Part shown: positions 37,485-49,314 of the stretch, one piece after another | Layout of the letters: each line of letters begins with the position of its first letter | Position numbering within the stretch: position 1 is the first letter of the stretch | From: Parus major | Taxonomy: Eukaryota > Chordata > Aves > Passeriformes > Paridae | DNA length: 64,000 nt | Assembly (NCBI RefSeq): GCF_001522545.3 | Contig: NC_031768.1 | Coordinates: 92,304,230 to 92,368,229, forward strand | Direction: 5' to 3' | Translations under genes and position numbers: made by a program | Notes under the pieces: generated by a model | The model's database searches: none | Told to the model about the DNA's origin: nothing | What the model saw: only the letters and a program-made list of their open reading frames with translations

Positions 37485-38621
37485 TGGTAGATACCACGGG
37501 ATTCAAGATAAGTGAGAATGTGGTAGGAAAAAAAAGGTAGATAAGATGGGTGGGACTGGAAACTTGACATGGGGAGCTGAAAGTAGGTTGCAGTATACAG
37601 GAGGGTGGGCAGACATTTTTCCTGAGTACGTATCACAGAATCATGCATAAAGGGATCTGCCTCTTCTAGTCTTTCTTTGTTCAGGAATTCTGCTGTTGGA
37701 TTCCAGTGGTCCTAGCACTCAACCCAAACATTCCCATGAGAAAGAAACACGGGTCCTTCTGCTGATTCTGCCAGTGCCCTAGGGTAGAAAACTGGAGAAG
37801 TGAATTTTTTATTTCTGGTTGTTGCTGTTCTCTTTGTGCACTTACTGCTACTGTACCAAGCAAACGTTTGTCTAGACCAGGGCTCAGGGTTACTTATTAT
37901 CCTCATAATCCATTTCCTTTTGCCAACAGCAGTGGCTTATGTGGCTAAGTCAGAAGGGAATGCTCCCATCACAGGCAGCCTCTTTTCTATGATCTTCATT
38001 AAGCTTTGGGCCATTAACTCAAGATGCGTGATTATTTTGTTTGTTCAAACAGCAAGACAAGCAGAGTCTCCTCCGAGTGTTTCTTTCAAGCAAACCAGCA
38101 TGACTGAAAACTGGGAGCTTGCCAGAAAACGTTACGTGAAATAGTAGTGGCAGGTTCATCTTAGTGTGGGCGGAGAGGGAGCGATGTACCCTCTCTTTTA
38201 CTACTTCAAACATGCAGTGTCCATATGCCATAGTTGAGTTGGTTTATGGATGGAGTATGAAGGATACTACTCCATCTCCTCCATGCAAACACTGTGTGAG
38301 TGCTGTGGAATATAGAATCTTAGGGATACGAGTATCAGCTGTTGCTGCAGTCCAAACACACAGCATCAATATTCAGTATGCTATAGACAGTACCGTTTTC
38401 CTCCTTTATATTTAGTGTTAGTACACAGAGCCAAATACTAAAAGGGGGGTGGGTGGGTCACATGATGAAATTAATACCATTAATTATTTAGAAACAATCA
38501 AAGGAAATACAAGACATCTGGCTTTAAGCCCAAACAACTCATGGCACTGCTGTTGCCTTGTAACCTCATCAGCTCTCAGTCCAGTCATCTCTCTTCTTTC
38601 ATTATGAACACAGGAGATGCT

Positions 38622-38660
38622 TCCCCCTACCCACCCCCCCCCTTCCCCACCCCTCTTTCC
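38622..38660. repeat. C-rich low-complexity patch
   Basis: Runs of C separated by single A or T bases, including a stretch of about ten C at 38633-38642. It has some C-run/G-quadruplex potential on the complementary strand. No gene is attached to it. Confidence 0.75.
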
Positions 38661-38931
38661 TGCCTTATTTCTGGCAGCTTGGAACACAGATCACAAGACT
38701 GAACTATATATTTTGCTGATTTTGTGTATAAACCCTGATAAGTTCTGTGGTGAAAAGGCATCCCCCTACATCCCCATGCAATACAGTAGTGTTTGATTAG
38801 CAGTGTGTGGAGCAGCCATAGGTCACTTTTTTCTCCTCATCTTGATATTGGGGAGTAGCTGTTGTAGGAGGAAAAGGCAGTGTTGCTGCTGTAGTGCTAA
38901 AAGTCGTCAAACACACGTGTTGCCGTAGGCT

Positions 38932-38978
38932 GTGCACAATGTACAGTGAGAGACGGTTCCTGCCCTGAAGAAGGGAGG
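38932..38978. mobile_element. Probable ancient L2-type retroposon scrap
   Basis: The phrase 'gtgcacaatgtacagtgaga' followed by 'gacggttcctgccctgaaga' and 'aggga' closely follows the remembered old amniote motif 'tgtacagtgagagacagtccctgccctgaagagc'. It is one of the better ancient-repeat matches in the window but is short. Confidence 0.4.
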
Positions 38979-40380
38979 GACTATGCAGGCAAAAAACTGG
39001 AGCAGAACAAACATCACAGCAAATGGAGGAGTTGTGCCCATGATTTTGCAAGAGGACTGAGGCTGACCCCATCCACTGGCCTTGGCATTCACCTCCCCCT
39101 GGCTGAGGCCAGTGGGCTTATCATTGGTAGCTGTTGCCAGACGTTTTTCCATCAGAATGATTTTTCAGTAGAAATTCTTTTACTTGAAATGAAATTTTTC
39201 TTGGGGAATAACTGTTTTACACAAGAAAGTCAAATAAATATTTGCCAACTGCTGATTCTTAAAGACTCATTACTTCTTTCCCTCCCCCCCCCTTTATCCA
39301 GGTAGTTGAAGAAAAAATTCTGTTTTAGTTATCTGAGAGGTGTATTTTTCTGGGAAGACTTTCTCATGAGGAAAAAAGACCCACTTCACTGATTACTGCA
39401 ACTCAAGAATAGAACATTTTGGGGTCCCTTTCCCTCAAGTGATTATATCATCATGATAAGATAGTTCCATTTTCTCTTCAGCTCAGTCTTTCTTAGTATA
39501 GATTATTTAATACAGTTTAATTATGAGGTTCTCATCTGCCATAGGCAAATTAGTATATACAACTTCCTGAAATTATTTTATTGGGGCAAAGCAAAGTTCT
39601 TGCTGGTCATTCTACTCTTCAGTGCATTGGTGAATGTGGGCCCATTTTGATGACTCAAATGCTGATGTATTGAAGTCATTCTCATTACATCTTCGTCTGT
39701 GGAGAAGCACTGGCTTTCATTTTCTAGCTTTTAATCTGAAAAGCATGGATTCACTGACTGTTCTCTTAATGGTTGTTGAGAGTTGCTTTGAAGAACTCTT
39801 ATTTTATGAAAAGGCACTGAGACTTCTGTCACAGTAAGCATCTCCTGACAGTCTTTTACCTACTCTTGACTACTATTTTGAAGATGCGCATTCCCAATTA
39901 TCTGTGAAAAAAGTATTGAAATATGCTCTCTTGGTTCTGGGAAGCTTGCTTGAGACTAGTGCTCTCTATTATTTGTAGTATTCCATAGCCTTCTCCTGTC
40001 CTCAGGAAACGATGGCATCAGTTGAACATATTGGGTGTGATTTTGTGAAGTATGCAGTTACCCACATTCGGTTCCTTCTGCATTCAATGTGTGTTAACAC
40101 TGCCTTCAACAAAGGCAGAGTTAGGCCTAGGCAGAAGGCTTTAAAAACTGAAAAATGAAACCCACCTCTTGCACCCTGGGCTATTTGCAGGCAAGAACAT
40201 ATGTTATGAGTGCTTCTGCTGCTTTTCACGGTGTTTGTTAAAGGTGCTTAGACTCTCCTCTGAGTATTGGAGTAGTTAATTCTGATGCTATGATAGATTA
40301 GTTTCTTTTATGTTGCCCTTTTAAGTTTATAATGTAAAGGTATTTTATCTCCTGGAACTAAATGCAAACAAAAATTCTAA

Positions 40381-40446
40381 TAAACAAAAAACCAAACAAA
40401 CAAACAAAAGAAAAATCAAACAAAAAACAACAAACAAACCACAACC
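40381..40446. repeat. (CAAA)n-rich low-complexity tract
   Basis: About 65 bases of imperfect AAAC/CAAA units with almost no T on the plus strand. It could be simple sequence or the decayed tail of an unrecognised retroposon. Confidence 0.8.
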
Positions 40447-40559
40447 ACTTGTATTAAGCTATTCCAAGTTTTGTTTATTTGTGTCCTTATACTTAAGCCA
40501 GTACATTTTATTTTGTTTTCCTCAGACGTAGTCATTAAGTACAGTTTCTTGTTTTCATA

Positions 40560-40617
40560 AAACTTACCATTTTATTTTCCTTTTTTCTTCTCTCCCTTTT
40601 CTTTTCCCTTTCCTGAC
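40560..40617. repeat. Polypyrimidine tract
   Basis: Almost entirely C/T over about 55 bases. It could resemble a splice acceptor tract on the plus strand, but no AG followed by a convincing open exon comes after it. Confidence 0.65.
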
Positions 40618-42279
40618 ATCTGCATCGCGTGTTGATGTCAAGAGCAGCAGTGGTTGGCAGTTTTCCTCAACTTCGCGAGAGAGAGATTTGGTTGGAATGA
40701 AACCTTGCTCTGCGTACAGCCTGCTTGAGATGCAGCATTGAAAGGTATAATCTCATTTTCTGTCTTGAAAGCAGAGATGAAAACCACAAACAGGTAGAAA
40801 TCTTGGTGCCAAACCACCTGTTGAGTCACAGCCGAAAAGCCTTTGGCAGTACTTTCCTCGCTGTATCCAGTTGGAACAGTTACATGGCTGATTCCCACAA
40901 TATCTGTCTGTACCTGTGAGTTTGGTAAAGAGGCTAATTCATTGGAGAGGACTGGGATTGAAATTCAGTTAGAGTTAGCATGGCAAAGAATCTTCTGCTA
41001 TTAGTCTTGCTTTTTGCCCGGAGTAGCATACATCACTCGTATAACTCAGTTCAGCATTGAAAATACCAATCCTGCAGTCACATGCTGTGTATTAGAGAGA
41101 AAAATGAGATTTGTTGAAACAGCTTTGTGTGGAGTCCAGATCTGCAATAGCATGATATCCTAGAGGTCAGAATTGAGGTGACTGGATGAAACTGTGAAGA
41201 CAAAAGTTGTGAAATACCCTGCCGGCAGCATCAGTACTTCATCTTTTGAGGGTATTACAATTCAGAAAATCACTTGAAATCAAGTTAAAATGCTATCCTT
41301 GGACTACTGCACATATGCTCCCTGTGACATTACGCATTACAGAAACAGCCACTGTGTGTTAATATGGCATTACAATTTTGGACTCCACCCACAAAAATTA
41401 ATAACATTCTTCAAATAAGAGTGATGTAGGATGCTGACACATTTAAGCCCATATGTTCTTGGACTTGTGTCCTCCCGTGCATGAGAGAATTAGAAATCCC
41501 AGAATTTTTCTCATTTCCTGTAAAGCCATGCTGGTAAAGTAGTAGAATGTAAGTGATAGCAGGCTGGCAGGGTTTGGAGCATGGATAGCTGAACAGTAGA
41601 GACATATTTTATACCTTTACATGCTCTTATGTGTTCTATTCTGTTAGTGGTACTAGTTAACTTCCATTGATTTGCACAAGCATAATTTAGACCAGATTTG
41701 GGCCATGCTATTTATATTGGTGCAGATTGCTTCATGTTTGTGAAGCAATTATTTCCTGTGGATCTTTAGCATTGTCCAGTGTTGCAAAATGCTTTCATAT
41801 GTATATATGACTGGTTAAAACATGAAATGTGTTTTGAAGCAACATGACAAAGAGCAGTAAAATCTGGACAGTAACTGAGCTTTACTTGGCTGACCATATA
41901 AGGTCCAATTAATGCAGTTACTGTGCTCTGAAGTCCCTCCAAGGCTGAATAAGACATGCTGTGGCCTTGTAAAAGATGCAGTTTTTCCCTGAATTTTCTA
42001 AAGATTTCTGTTGCAGATGCTACAATGACATGAGGACAGTGTAATCTGTATCTTTAGTAGCAGTAACAATGCAGAGTGTGAAGTATATCCCCAAAATCTG
42101 AAGGTGTGAATGCTAACCCATCAGTGAGCTGTGTGAGAATTCTATAGAGTAAAACCTAATTCTGTGCTGAAGAGGAACACTGTGAACACCCAGCATAAAA
42201 CAGAAGATGTTCTGTTCTCTACTGCACTATCTTGAGCCAAACTTGGGATCTAAAAGCCAAGCGAGGTTCTTTCATCACC

Positions 42280-42570
42280 AGTCATAAGGATGCTGTAAGT
42301 CAGATTGTCCCCTCAGGCTATATTTTGACAATGTAGTAAATCGAGCTTTGGGAACTTTCTACCAGATCGAGAACTCTGTCACCTCAAAATGCAAAGCACG
42401 GATCCATTATAAATTCTCTGATGCAGTTTTAAAAATATATTTTGATGTGTTGACTTCTACCAGCAAGCTCTGTGCCTTATCTGATACCTTTTGTTCCTTG
42501 CTGCGAGCGTTAACACATGTAAGGGCTGGCAGAAATGGCATCTCGTGCCCTCACATGATCCAGGTGAAGT
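42280..42570. other. Candidate conserved non-coding element
   Basis: AT-rich but complex sequence with isolated CpGs (AATCGAGC, GATCGAGAA, GCACGGATCC, TGCGAGCGTTAACAC, CTCGTGCC). A 109-codon open frame crosses it, but the peptide is unrecognised and has no exon-like borders. Constraint is suspected from texture only. Confidence 0.25.
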
Positions 42571-43399
42571 CTGTGCTGTGGAGTTACCCATTAGTGCAGT
42601 CTGTTAAAGTTTCAGTGATAAAGCACCATCAGCTCAGTTACTTCCCTGCATTTTGTTGTCTTTTATTCTTCCCTTAGTCCTGGAAGGTGGCACAGGCATC
42701 AGGAAGTACAAAACTTGATCTATGTTACAAATGGAATCAGAAAAAGTCTTGGATTTTTGGTATGTGAGCCAGCAGTTCCAATCCAGTGAGCTGTGTTGAG
42801 AAGAGTGAAAAAAACTAAGTGCTGTTTCTTGCACAAAATGAAGACAGGGCACTACAGGAAAAGTAAATGGCCAAATTCCTTTTTGCCTAAACTCTAGAGA
42901 AACCAATGAACAGGCAAAACCAGAGTTTTGATTTGAGGATGAGTTTGGCCAGCATTAAAATTTGTCCAAAATTCTTATTGTTTTCTTCTGCCTTCCTCTC
43001 TTTTGCTTTTCTCTGTTGTGTGATGAATGTATCATGTCCACGTCTTGTGACTGTAGCTTTGTGTTTAAAGCCACATTAGCACAATGAATGTCTTTACTAA
43101 ATTGTATTTCAGAATTCTTCCAGGAGTCTGCAGTTTGAAAAGGCAGAGCTTCTTGCAAAATCTTCAGTTTCAGAAATGTTCTGTATTTGAATGTATATGG
43201 GTTTCCTTGACCTTTGTATGCCAAAATGATTCTCAATCTGAGGATCCTGGTCTCTTGGAAAGAAGAAAAGGGGAAGAGGAAGAACTTTATAGTGAGATTT
43301 TTTTACACTGCTGTGTTTGCAACTAACTGTTTCCTGGAGTTTTTGAGAACTTTTCAATTTGTTTTTCTTCCCTCTCTAACCTAATTAATTTTCAGGGAT

Positions 43400-43411
43400 A
43401 TCCCCGGGGAT
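43400..43411. promoter_or_regulatory. Perfect 12-bp palindrome, EBF/COE-type site
   Basis: ATCCCCGGGGAT is a perfect palindrome and contains TCCCCGGGGA, an exact fit to the remembered EBF (COE) family consensus TCCCNNGGGA. A homeodomain-like CTAATTAATT lies about 10 bases to its left. The CpG at the centre survives in very AT-rich surroundings. Factor binding is inferred from the consensus only. Confidence 0.4.
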
Positions 43412-44999
43412 GTAATTTATAAGACAAATGAATTACATTAGAAGCTACTGTCATGGTATAGGCCCCCTTGTTTAGGGTAAATTTAGCATGTTTCTGTGTT
43501 CTTTCCATCTGTAAATACTGATCTACCAGTGTCAGTCTGTTTTCTTTATTTGTCGGAAAATTTTGTTGTCAGTGTTGAAAACAGTAAAAACATGGAAATT
43601 CGAAAGGAGAAATATTGCTGTAATTCAGCTGTGGCTAGCAAAAACCTTCTGAAGTGGCACTAGTAGAGAGGTAGCAGTCTTTGCTTTGACTTTTTTGTCT
43701 TTAAAAGTAGATTTTTGTAGAGAAGAGTCAAATAATAACTAGCATACAAGCGAACACTTTTCCTCTTACTGTAAAATAAAAACATTCACCCTCGAGAAAG
43801 AATTTTTAGGAAGGAAAAGCACATACCAGTTGCATTGCTCTGTTCAGGACTGCCCCAACTGCAGTGTTTGTGTTGGTGAAGCTGCTTGACCTTTTGAAGC
43901 CCGTGGATCCTTGTACTGTCTTTTTTTAATATCCATGCAGCTTACTGATTTCAGCAAGATAATGCACACATTAAAACATTTACCTTGGGCTTCCAGTGCT
44001 GTGCATTCTTTTGTGAAAGATTAAGGAGACACAAGGGATAATTGCTGCTCCTGGTAAAAGCAGTAGGCGTTTTGAGAGCAGGAGCAAGTTTGCTGTAAAT
44101 TCAGGCCAAAATACAAGTTCGGAATTTATTTGGATTCCAAAATTTTCCAGCAGTATTGCAGCTAGGTCGTTATTCCTGAGGTTGGGTAGTGAAACTGACT
44201 CTCTTTTTTACAGAGAATGATATGCATAAAATAGCTTAAATGGGGATAAAACAAAGTGTGGTGCATCTTTAGCAACTTTTGATTAGATGGAATAATCCAA
44301 GGAAGAGAATTTTCTTTGTAAAACCATAGTAAACATAGCAAAACATCCCAACATAAATTCAGCAGTGTCCAAGCCAATGTGTAAACTTCAGCTTACAGTG
44401 CTCCAGTGCCTCTGCCTGGCATGGGCTTTTTGACCCCACCATGGCCAGGTTCCAGCTGCTCACCCCCACCCTGAGCAGGATTTGGGAATCATCGTTCGGT
44501 AAGTGTGAGGAACTGCCTGGGAAATTTGCCTCAGGAGATGATAGCAGGGAAAGGGTGTTGTGCAGGGAGCGTATTTTGAAACACTGGATGCACTTTTTTT
44601 AGTTTTCTATTTCCATCCTGTGTTCCCAGCTTTTCTAAAGGAATCCTAAGTAATTTCAAAACAGAATTACTTCACCAGCAGTTGTGTGGCCCTCGTGAAT
44701 ATAGCAAAGCCTGACACTCCCTGTCTCGGTTTTTCTTAAGGTGCTTAGCAGTCTTATGGTATTTTTAAAATCTTCTTTCTGTGTCCAGATAGCATTGTCT
44801 TTACTTAAAGATAAGGTTGAGATGCTTTATATAAATATAAATAATATATTTATTATAGGTCTGCACTAACTCTGCCTTTTTTTTTTCTTTTTGAGATGCT
44901 AAATTATTTTCTTTTCCTTACACAAATTATAGCAAACACAGTGCTATCCCACAGTCCCCAGCTTCAGTTTTAAAATGGATCAAGTTTAGGTTCTGACAT

Positions 45000-45220
45000 A
45001 ATTGGCAGAGTACCATCGTTTTTCTACCCCTCCCTCAATCTGGGCCATAATTGTGGATATCCTGTGGACTGCAGCCCAGAGACTGCCAGTGCTGGGAGCA
45101 TACGGAAGGGAAGAGATGATGGCAATAGCTCTGTAGCTTGACCTGACATTTGCATTGTTTCTCAGTCGCTCAGTGGGATGAGGGGAGCAGAGGGTTTGGC
45201 ATGAACTGCATGACACTGGC
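45000..45220. other. Candidate conserved non-coding element
   Basis: A complex stretch with ACATAATTGGC, GGCCATAATTGTGG and CpGs (CATCGTTT, ATACGGAAG, CAGTCGCTCAG). A 76-codon minus-strand frame has no recognisable product. Listed as a low-confidence constrained block. Confidence 0.22.
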
Positions 45221-45589
45221 CATGATTTGGAGGAGCAGTCTCCCCTTCCTGGCTCAGATCCTCAGATGCTATTAGTAGGTGCTGTTTGCACTTCAAAAAA
45301 TATAATACAAAGAAGGGGTATTTTAAATAAGGAGGAAGAAAGAAAATAGATAGAGAAAGTCGTACTCTACGTAATTCCACTGCTTGCAATGAAGTTTCAC
45401 TGGGGATAGATATTGACCCCATAAAATCCCTGGGTCACAGACAGCCTTATGACAGACCCTGATAGCTTTGTGAAGACAGATTATGTCAAGTCCTCAAATT
45501 TGGAAACATAGCAATTCCTCTGTAGTAAGATTGCAAATGAACACCCATTTGGAGATTGCCAACATTATCACAGTTTGTCAGGGTGATCT

Positions 45590-45960
45590 CACAGCCCACA
45601 AAGCGCCGTAAGAGATTGCTTTACAAGTTCTGAAAGATTAGAGCGTTGAAGTATGTGACACTGGAATGATGCTTTGATGCCTGGCTTTGTCAGTCAGCCA
45701 GACAAATAAATAATATCCAGTGTTTTTATTAGTGTAAAGCATAACAGGTAATAAAAATGTATGGAGACACACTTTCTTGTTGCAGCTATGGGGAGCACAG
45801 AAATGTACGCTAAGAGAAAATGGGATGTGCGAATGTCAAACCCCTCAAACAGGCAATTGAGTGTCTGTGTGGGTCAGTAACTTACTGCTATTTCAGCAGG
45901 TACTAGTTCAAAGCATTAGAATTATTACATGGCTAAATGAAAGAGCAGAAATATTTGGCA
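45590..45960. other. Candidate conserved non-coding element
   Basis: From AAAGCGCCGTAAGAG through ATTAGTGTAAAGCATAACAG, GTAATAAAAATG, TGTACGCTAAG and GTGCGAATGTCAAAC, the block is complex and non-repetitive, and it keeps CpGs in AT-rich context. It holds TAAT cores and no notable open frame. Of the candidates in the right half this looks the most enhancer-like to me. Confidence 0.3.
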
Positions 45961-46948
45961 GTTTTGGATTTTGGTCATCTAGAGATGCATGAAAACATAT
46001 ATACTTGTAAAATAAGGATGGAGTGTTAAGGGCCTGGGCCGCAGAAGCCGTGGGTTCCTCTCATGAGTTTTGAGAGAGAGAGCAAGGTAGGTGTGCACGT
46101 AGGAAGTGGCATGGAATTAAACAGCAGAAGAGTGTAAAATCCAGCCTATCTTTAAAGACTGGAATTGTGGAAAAGCTTTTGGGTAACATGGCAGGCTCAT
46201 ATTTTTGTTAGGCGTTTCAGATCTCTTAAAACTCAAGAGATCAATGTGAGAATAATCTACAAGCATGAAATTGGTGTTTGGGACTTTGTATAACAACTGA
46301 ATTTTATAGAGTACCCTTTTCCAGATTCTTTCTGCATTCAACCCAGATTTCCATAAAGGATGCCTGGTCTGAAAACCATTTGTGGAGCCTCAGATGAAAA
46401 CTACTTGCACTCATAAAGGGTTCCAAACAAGGCAAATTTGTTAATCTTTGTGCTTTGATACAAAACATCAGTATCTTTTTGTATATATCAGTGTTCCACC
46501 AAGGATGGGACACGGACCTGATTTATGTCAATTTACAACTTCTAAATTTTTTGGAGCAAAAAGTATAAAATGTGCATTTTTTACACTCCTTCATTCTTAG
46601 AGAGCCACAAAATTGCAGTAATGTCAGATCAGCTACAAGCTCCTGCAGCTCTGATCCACCTGCAGTTAGAGGACAATCATCTGCATTTGTCTCCCACCTG
46701 TAGAGCAACTCCGTTTGTCCTTTGCCCTGGAGAGCTTTTGCCCCTGTTTCTCCATCCATAAGGGCAGCAGAGTACTTACAGGTACCCAGGCATTAGTTAA
46801 TGATTGCTTACACAAACCTGGAGAAGCTTGGGTGAAAGACCTGGTGTAAGGGCACAGAATTATTATGACTATTATTAGCTGAATTCCTAAACCTAGACAA
46901 TGTATTTGCACATGTAAGTAATTATGATGCACTTCAAGGCATTCTGTT

Positions 46949-46970
46949 TGTAATGCTTTGTAATGCTTTG
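46949..46970. repeat. Short tandem duplication (TGTAATGCTT unit)
   Basis: Two adjacent copies of a 10-base TGTAATGCTT-type unit followed by TG. Probably a small slippage event. Confidence 0.7.
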
Positions 46971-47289
46971 CTCTCCATTTCCTACAAATCAAATTACTCA
47001 GGGATAGATTTGATTTCCACATCATTTTGAAAATATTTTCTTTTTCTTTTTTTAATTTCCTTTGTATTAATTTTTTTCAAAGTTCAAAACGCAACCAACT
47101 GTGACTAAATGCATAAACCCAAACAAAAACCCCCTAAAGTATAACAAAATTAAAGACAGCCTAAGATGATATGCAGCAAACAATGTAAATCATACCTAAC
47201 AAACGTGGTTGTAATAATATACCTTATCCATGTCTGATCCACTAATAACAAATACTTATTCAGAGAACAAATAACTCATTCTTCTTCTC

Positions 47290-47306
47290 AGAGAGAGAGA
47301 GAGAGG
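47290..47306. repeat. (GA)n microsatellite
   Basis: Eight perfect AG units in a row. A short dinucleotide repeat in non-coding DNA. Confidence 0.9.
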
Positions 47307-49288
47307 CAAGACCCAAATTCAAATTATATCTTACAGTCTAAACAAATATGAAAAACCTTCCAAATCTTCTTATAGAAATCCCAACAATCTTGTGCTTTCT
47401 TGGTATCTGTTGGGAATAAGGAGATTGGGAGGAGGGGAAAGAAAGGCCAGCTTTTACTGGAAATGTGTGTCCTGATCCTGTAGCTATTCCATAAGGATTC
47501 CTTGGTGCCTTCTGTTGAAAGGTTTCTCTTGTGGGTACTGGATTCAAACCAAAACCTGAAAGCACAGCCTAGAGTTATTTTCAATAATTTGGGTTTTTCT
47601 CCTCCCTTATAAGAAGTTTCTTCAGAGCGTTGGGTTAACAGATTACAAGCGAACTCTGGTCAGTTTATGAAGTTTGTTACAAGAATAAAGACCATTATTA
47701 GAAATTAATGAATGTTTTCCTTTCTCCTTCATGTCAAAATGGGCTTTTGATATGTTCATGTCTTTGCTTTTTGGTTACATAAACAATTCCTGTTAGGTTA
47801 ACCGAGTAGCGTCATCCTCCCTTTCCTACGCTGTGGGTGTGACACCATCTTCCCCAGGCCCTGCTCACTTCCCTGTCGCGGAGTCAGTCAGGTTTGCTTT
47901 AGTTCTGGGCCACGAGTTGCCACCAGTGGTAATTGGCACAGCTGCTTCCCAAAGTGGGGAAAGGCAGGTGTTCATGTGTCTTTGAAGCCATGGCACACCT
48001 TACCCGCCACATGTGTTGTTTGTGACCAGGTCCTGGCTCAGCTGGCTGCAGTGCCAGCTTTGCCCCATCAGTGTGCAAGGAGCTCTGGGCTCTCTGCCTG
48101 CTGGCAAGAACTCATGCCTAATGATGTTTAAAGAAGTATTTTCCCTCTCATGTTAGACTTTGGGGTAGAAAACAGTTGTCTGTCTCATGTCTCTACTGTT
48201 GCCTTCGTTGCACCTTATGGTCCTCACTCCTCCTCTGTGGGCTGCGGTTCTTGGGAGGAGAAGAAATTCAGTCCTTTGCCTGTCTGTGCTGGTGAAGTCA
48301 TTGCCTTGCAGGGGCTCTGTGCTGGGAGGTGTAGCAGGGTGTCTCTGTGTGTCTTTTGATTTTGCCTTGAGGCCTCTTGTCATTCAGCAGCATCTCCCAA
48401 CTCTTTGCTTCTCTCGCACTGTCCCCACATGTCCCTTTAGCTGCTTAACCTTTGGGCCTACCCAAAAGGCCCCCGTGCCTCCCCCTGCCTGGGGTGGTCC
48501 TGCAGGGCTGTTCTCTTTGCCTGAGAGGTTATGGTCATGAATTGTGCAGTTTCCAGGTGATGCTTCTAGTCACTATGTTTGCTTGAAGTTTAAAAGGTGC
48601 TGTTGCCATCCAGGCTGCCTCTTGCAAAGACCCAGTGGCTAATACACCCAGGTAACATGTGCATATCAGAAACAAACGGGATGTGAGCAGGATCACTAGA
48701 GTGATGTAAGGAAGCACATTTAGAGCCTCTCTAAAATATGGTATTTGGCATCATGAACTTTAGTTTTAATTCTATCAACAGCAATTTGTACTTAAAACCT
48801 AGGCCATAGAAATTGCTTATCATGGCTGAGAAACTAAAAAATGTGAAAAATGCCTTAAAAATGTGAGCCAAGCATAGCTGGTGCAGTGTCATGTCCCAGT
48901 GTACAGGATCCCAGATTACTGTCACTTAAACTGTTTTGTTGGGTTGTTTTGGTTTTTTTTATTGAGGAATACTCAATTCCACAATCATAGCTTCCAGCAA
49001 AGATGTTTTCTTTCTGGACCAGAAATATGAATCTTCTTAGCTGGAATGTAAAATGTAAGAGAGAAGTGACTGCACTGGCTGCAGAAACAGACATCCCAGT
49101 TTCAGATAGAGACCAATCCCTTAGCAGTGGGCTAACAGCATCCACCTCTTTTTGAGTACCAGAGAGAAAATCTTAATGCACTTCTGTGTATTCTCTTTGA
49201 GATCCCTATTAAATGTCAGATACTAGGCCTTTCTTCCCTATACATCTGTATAAAGTCCTGTCAGGGGAAATAGGGGTTTGGGAAGAGG

Positions 49289-49314
49289 GAAGGTTTATAG
49301 AGAAGGTTTATAGA
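49289..49314. repeat. Short tandem duplication (GAAGGTTTATAGA unit)
   Basis: Two near-adjacent copies of GAAGGTTTATAGA. A simple local duplication with no gene attached. Confidence 0.65.

Larger units (their letters stand above)
37485..40380. other. Non-coding stretch, no gene seen
   Basis: No exon is supported. It holds a C-rich patch (38622-38660), a retroposon-like phrase (38932-38978) and ordinary AT-rich sequence. Open frames near 38797-39305 on both strands overlap the retroposon phrase and are not gene-like. Confidence 0.6.

Noticed and set aside
40560..40700. Polypyrimidine tract taken as a splice acceptor
   Set aside because: No well-placed AG followed by a sustained, recognisable open frame.
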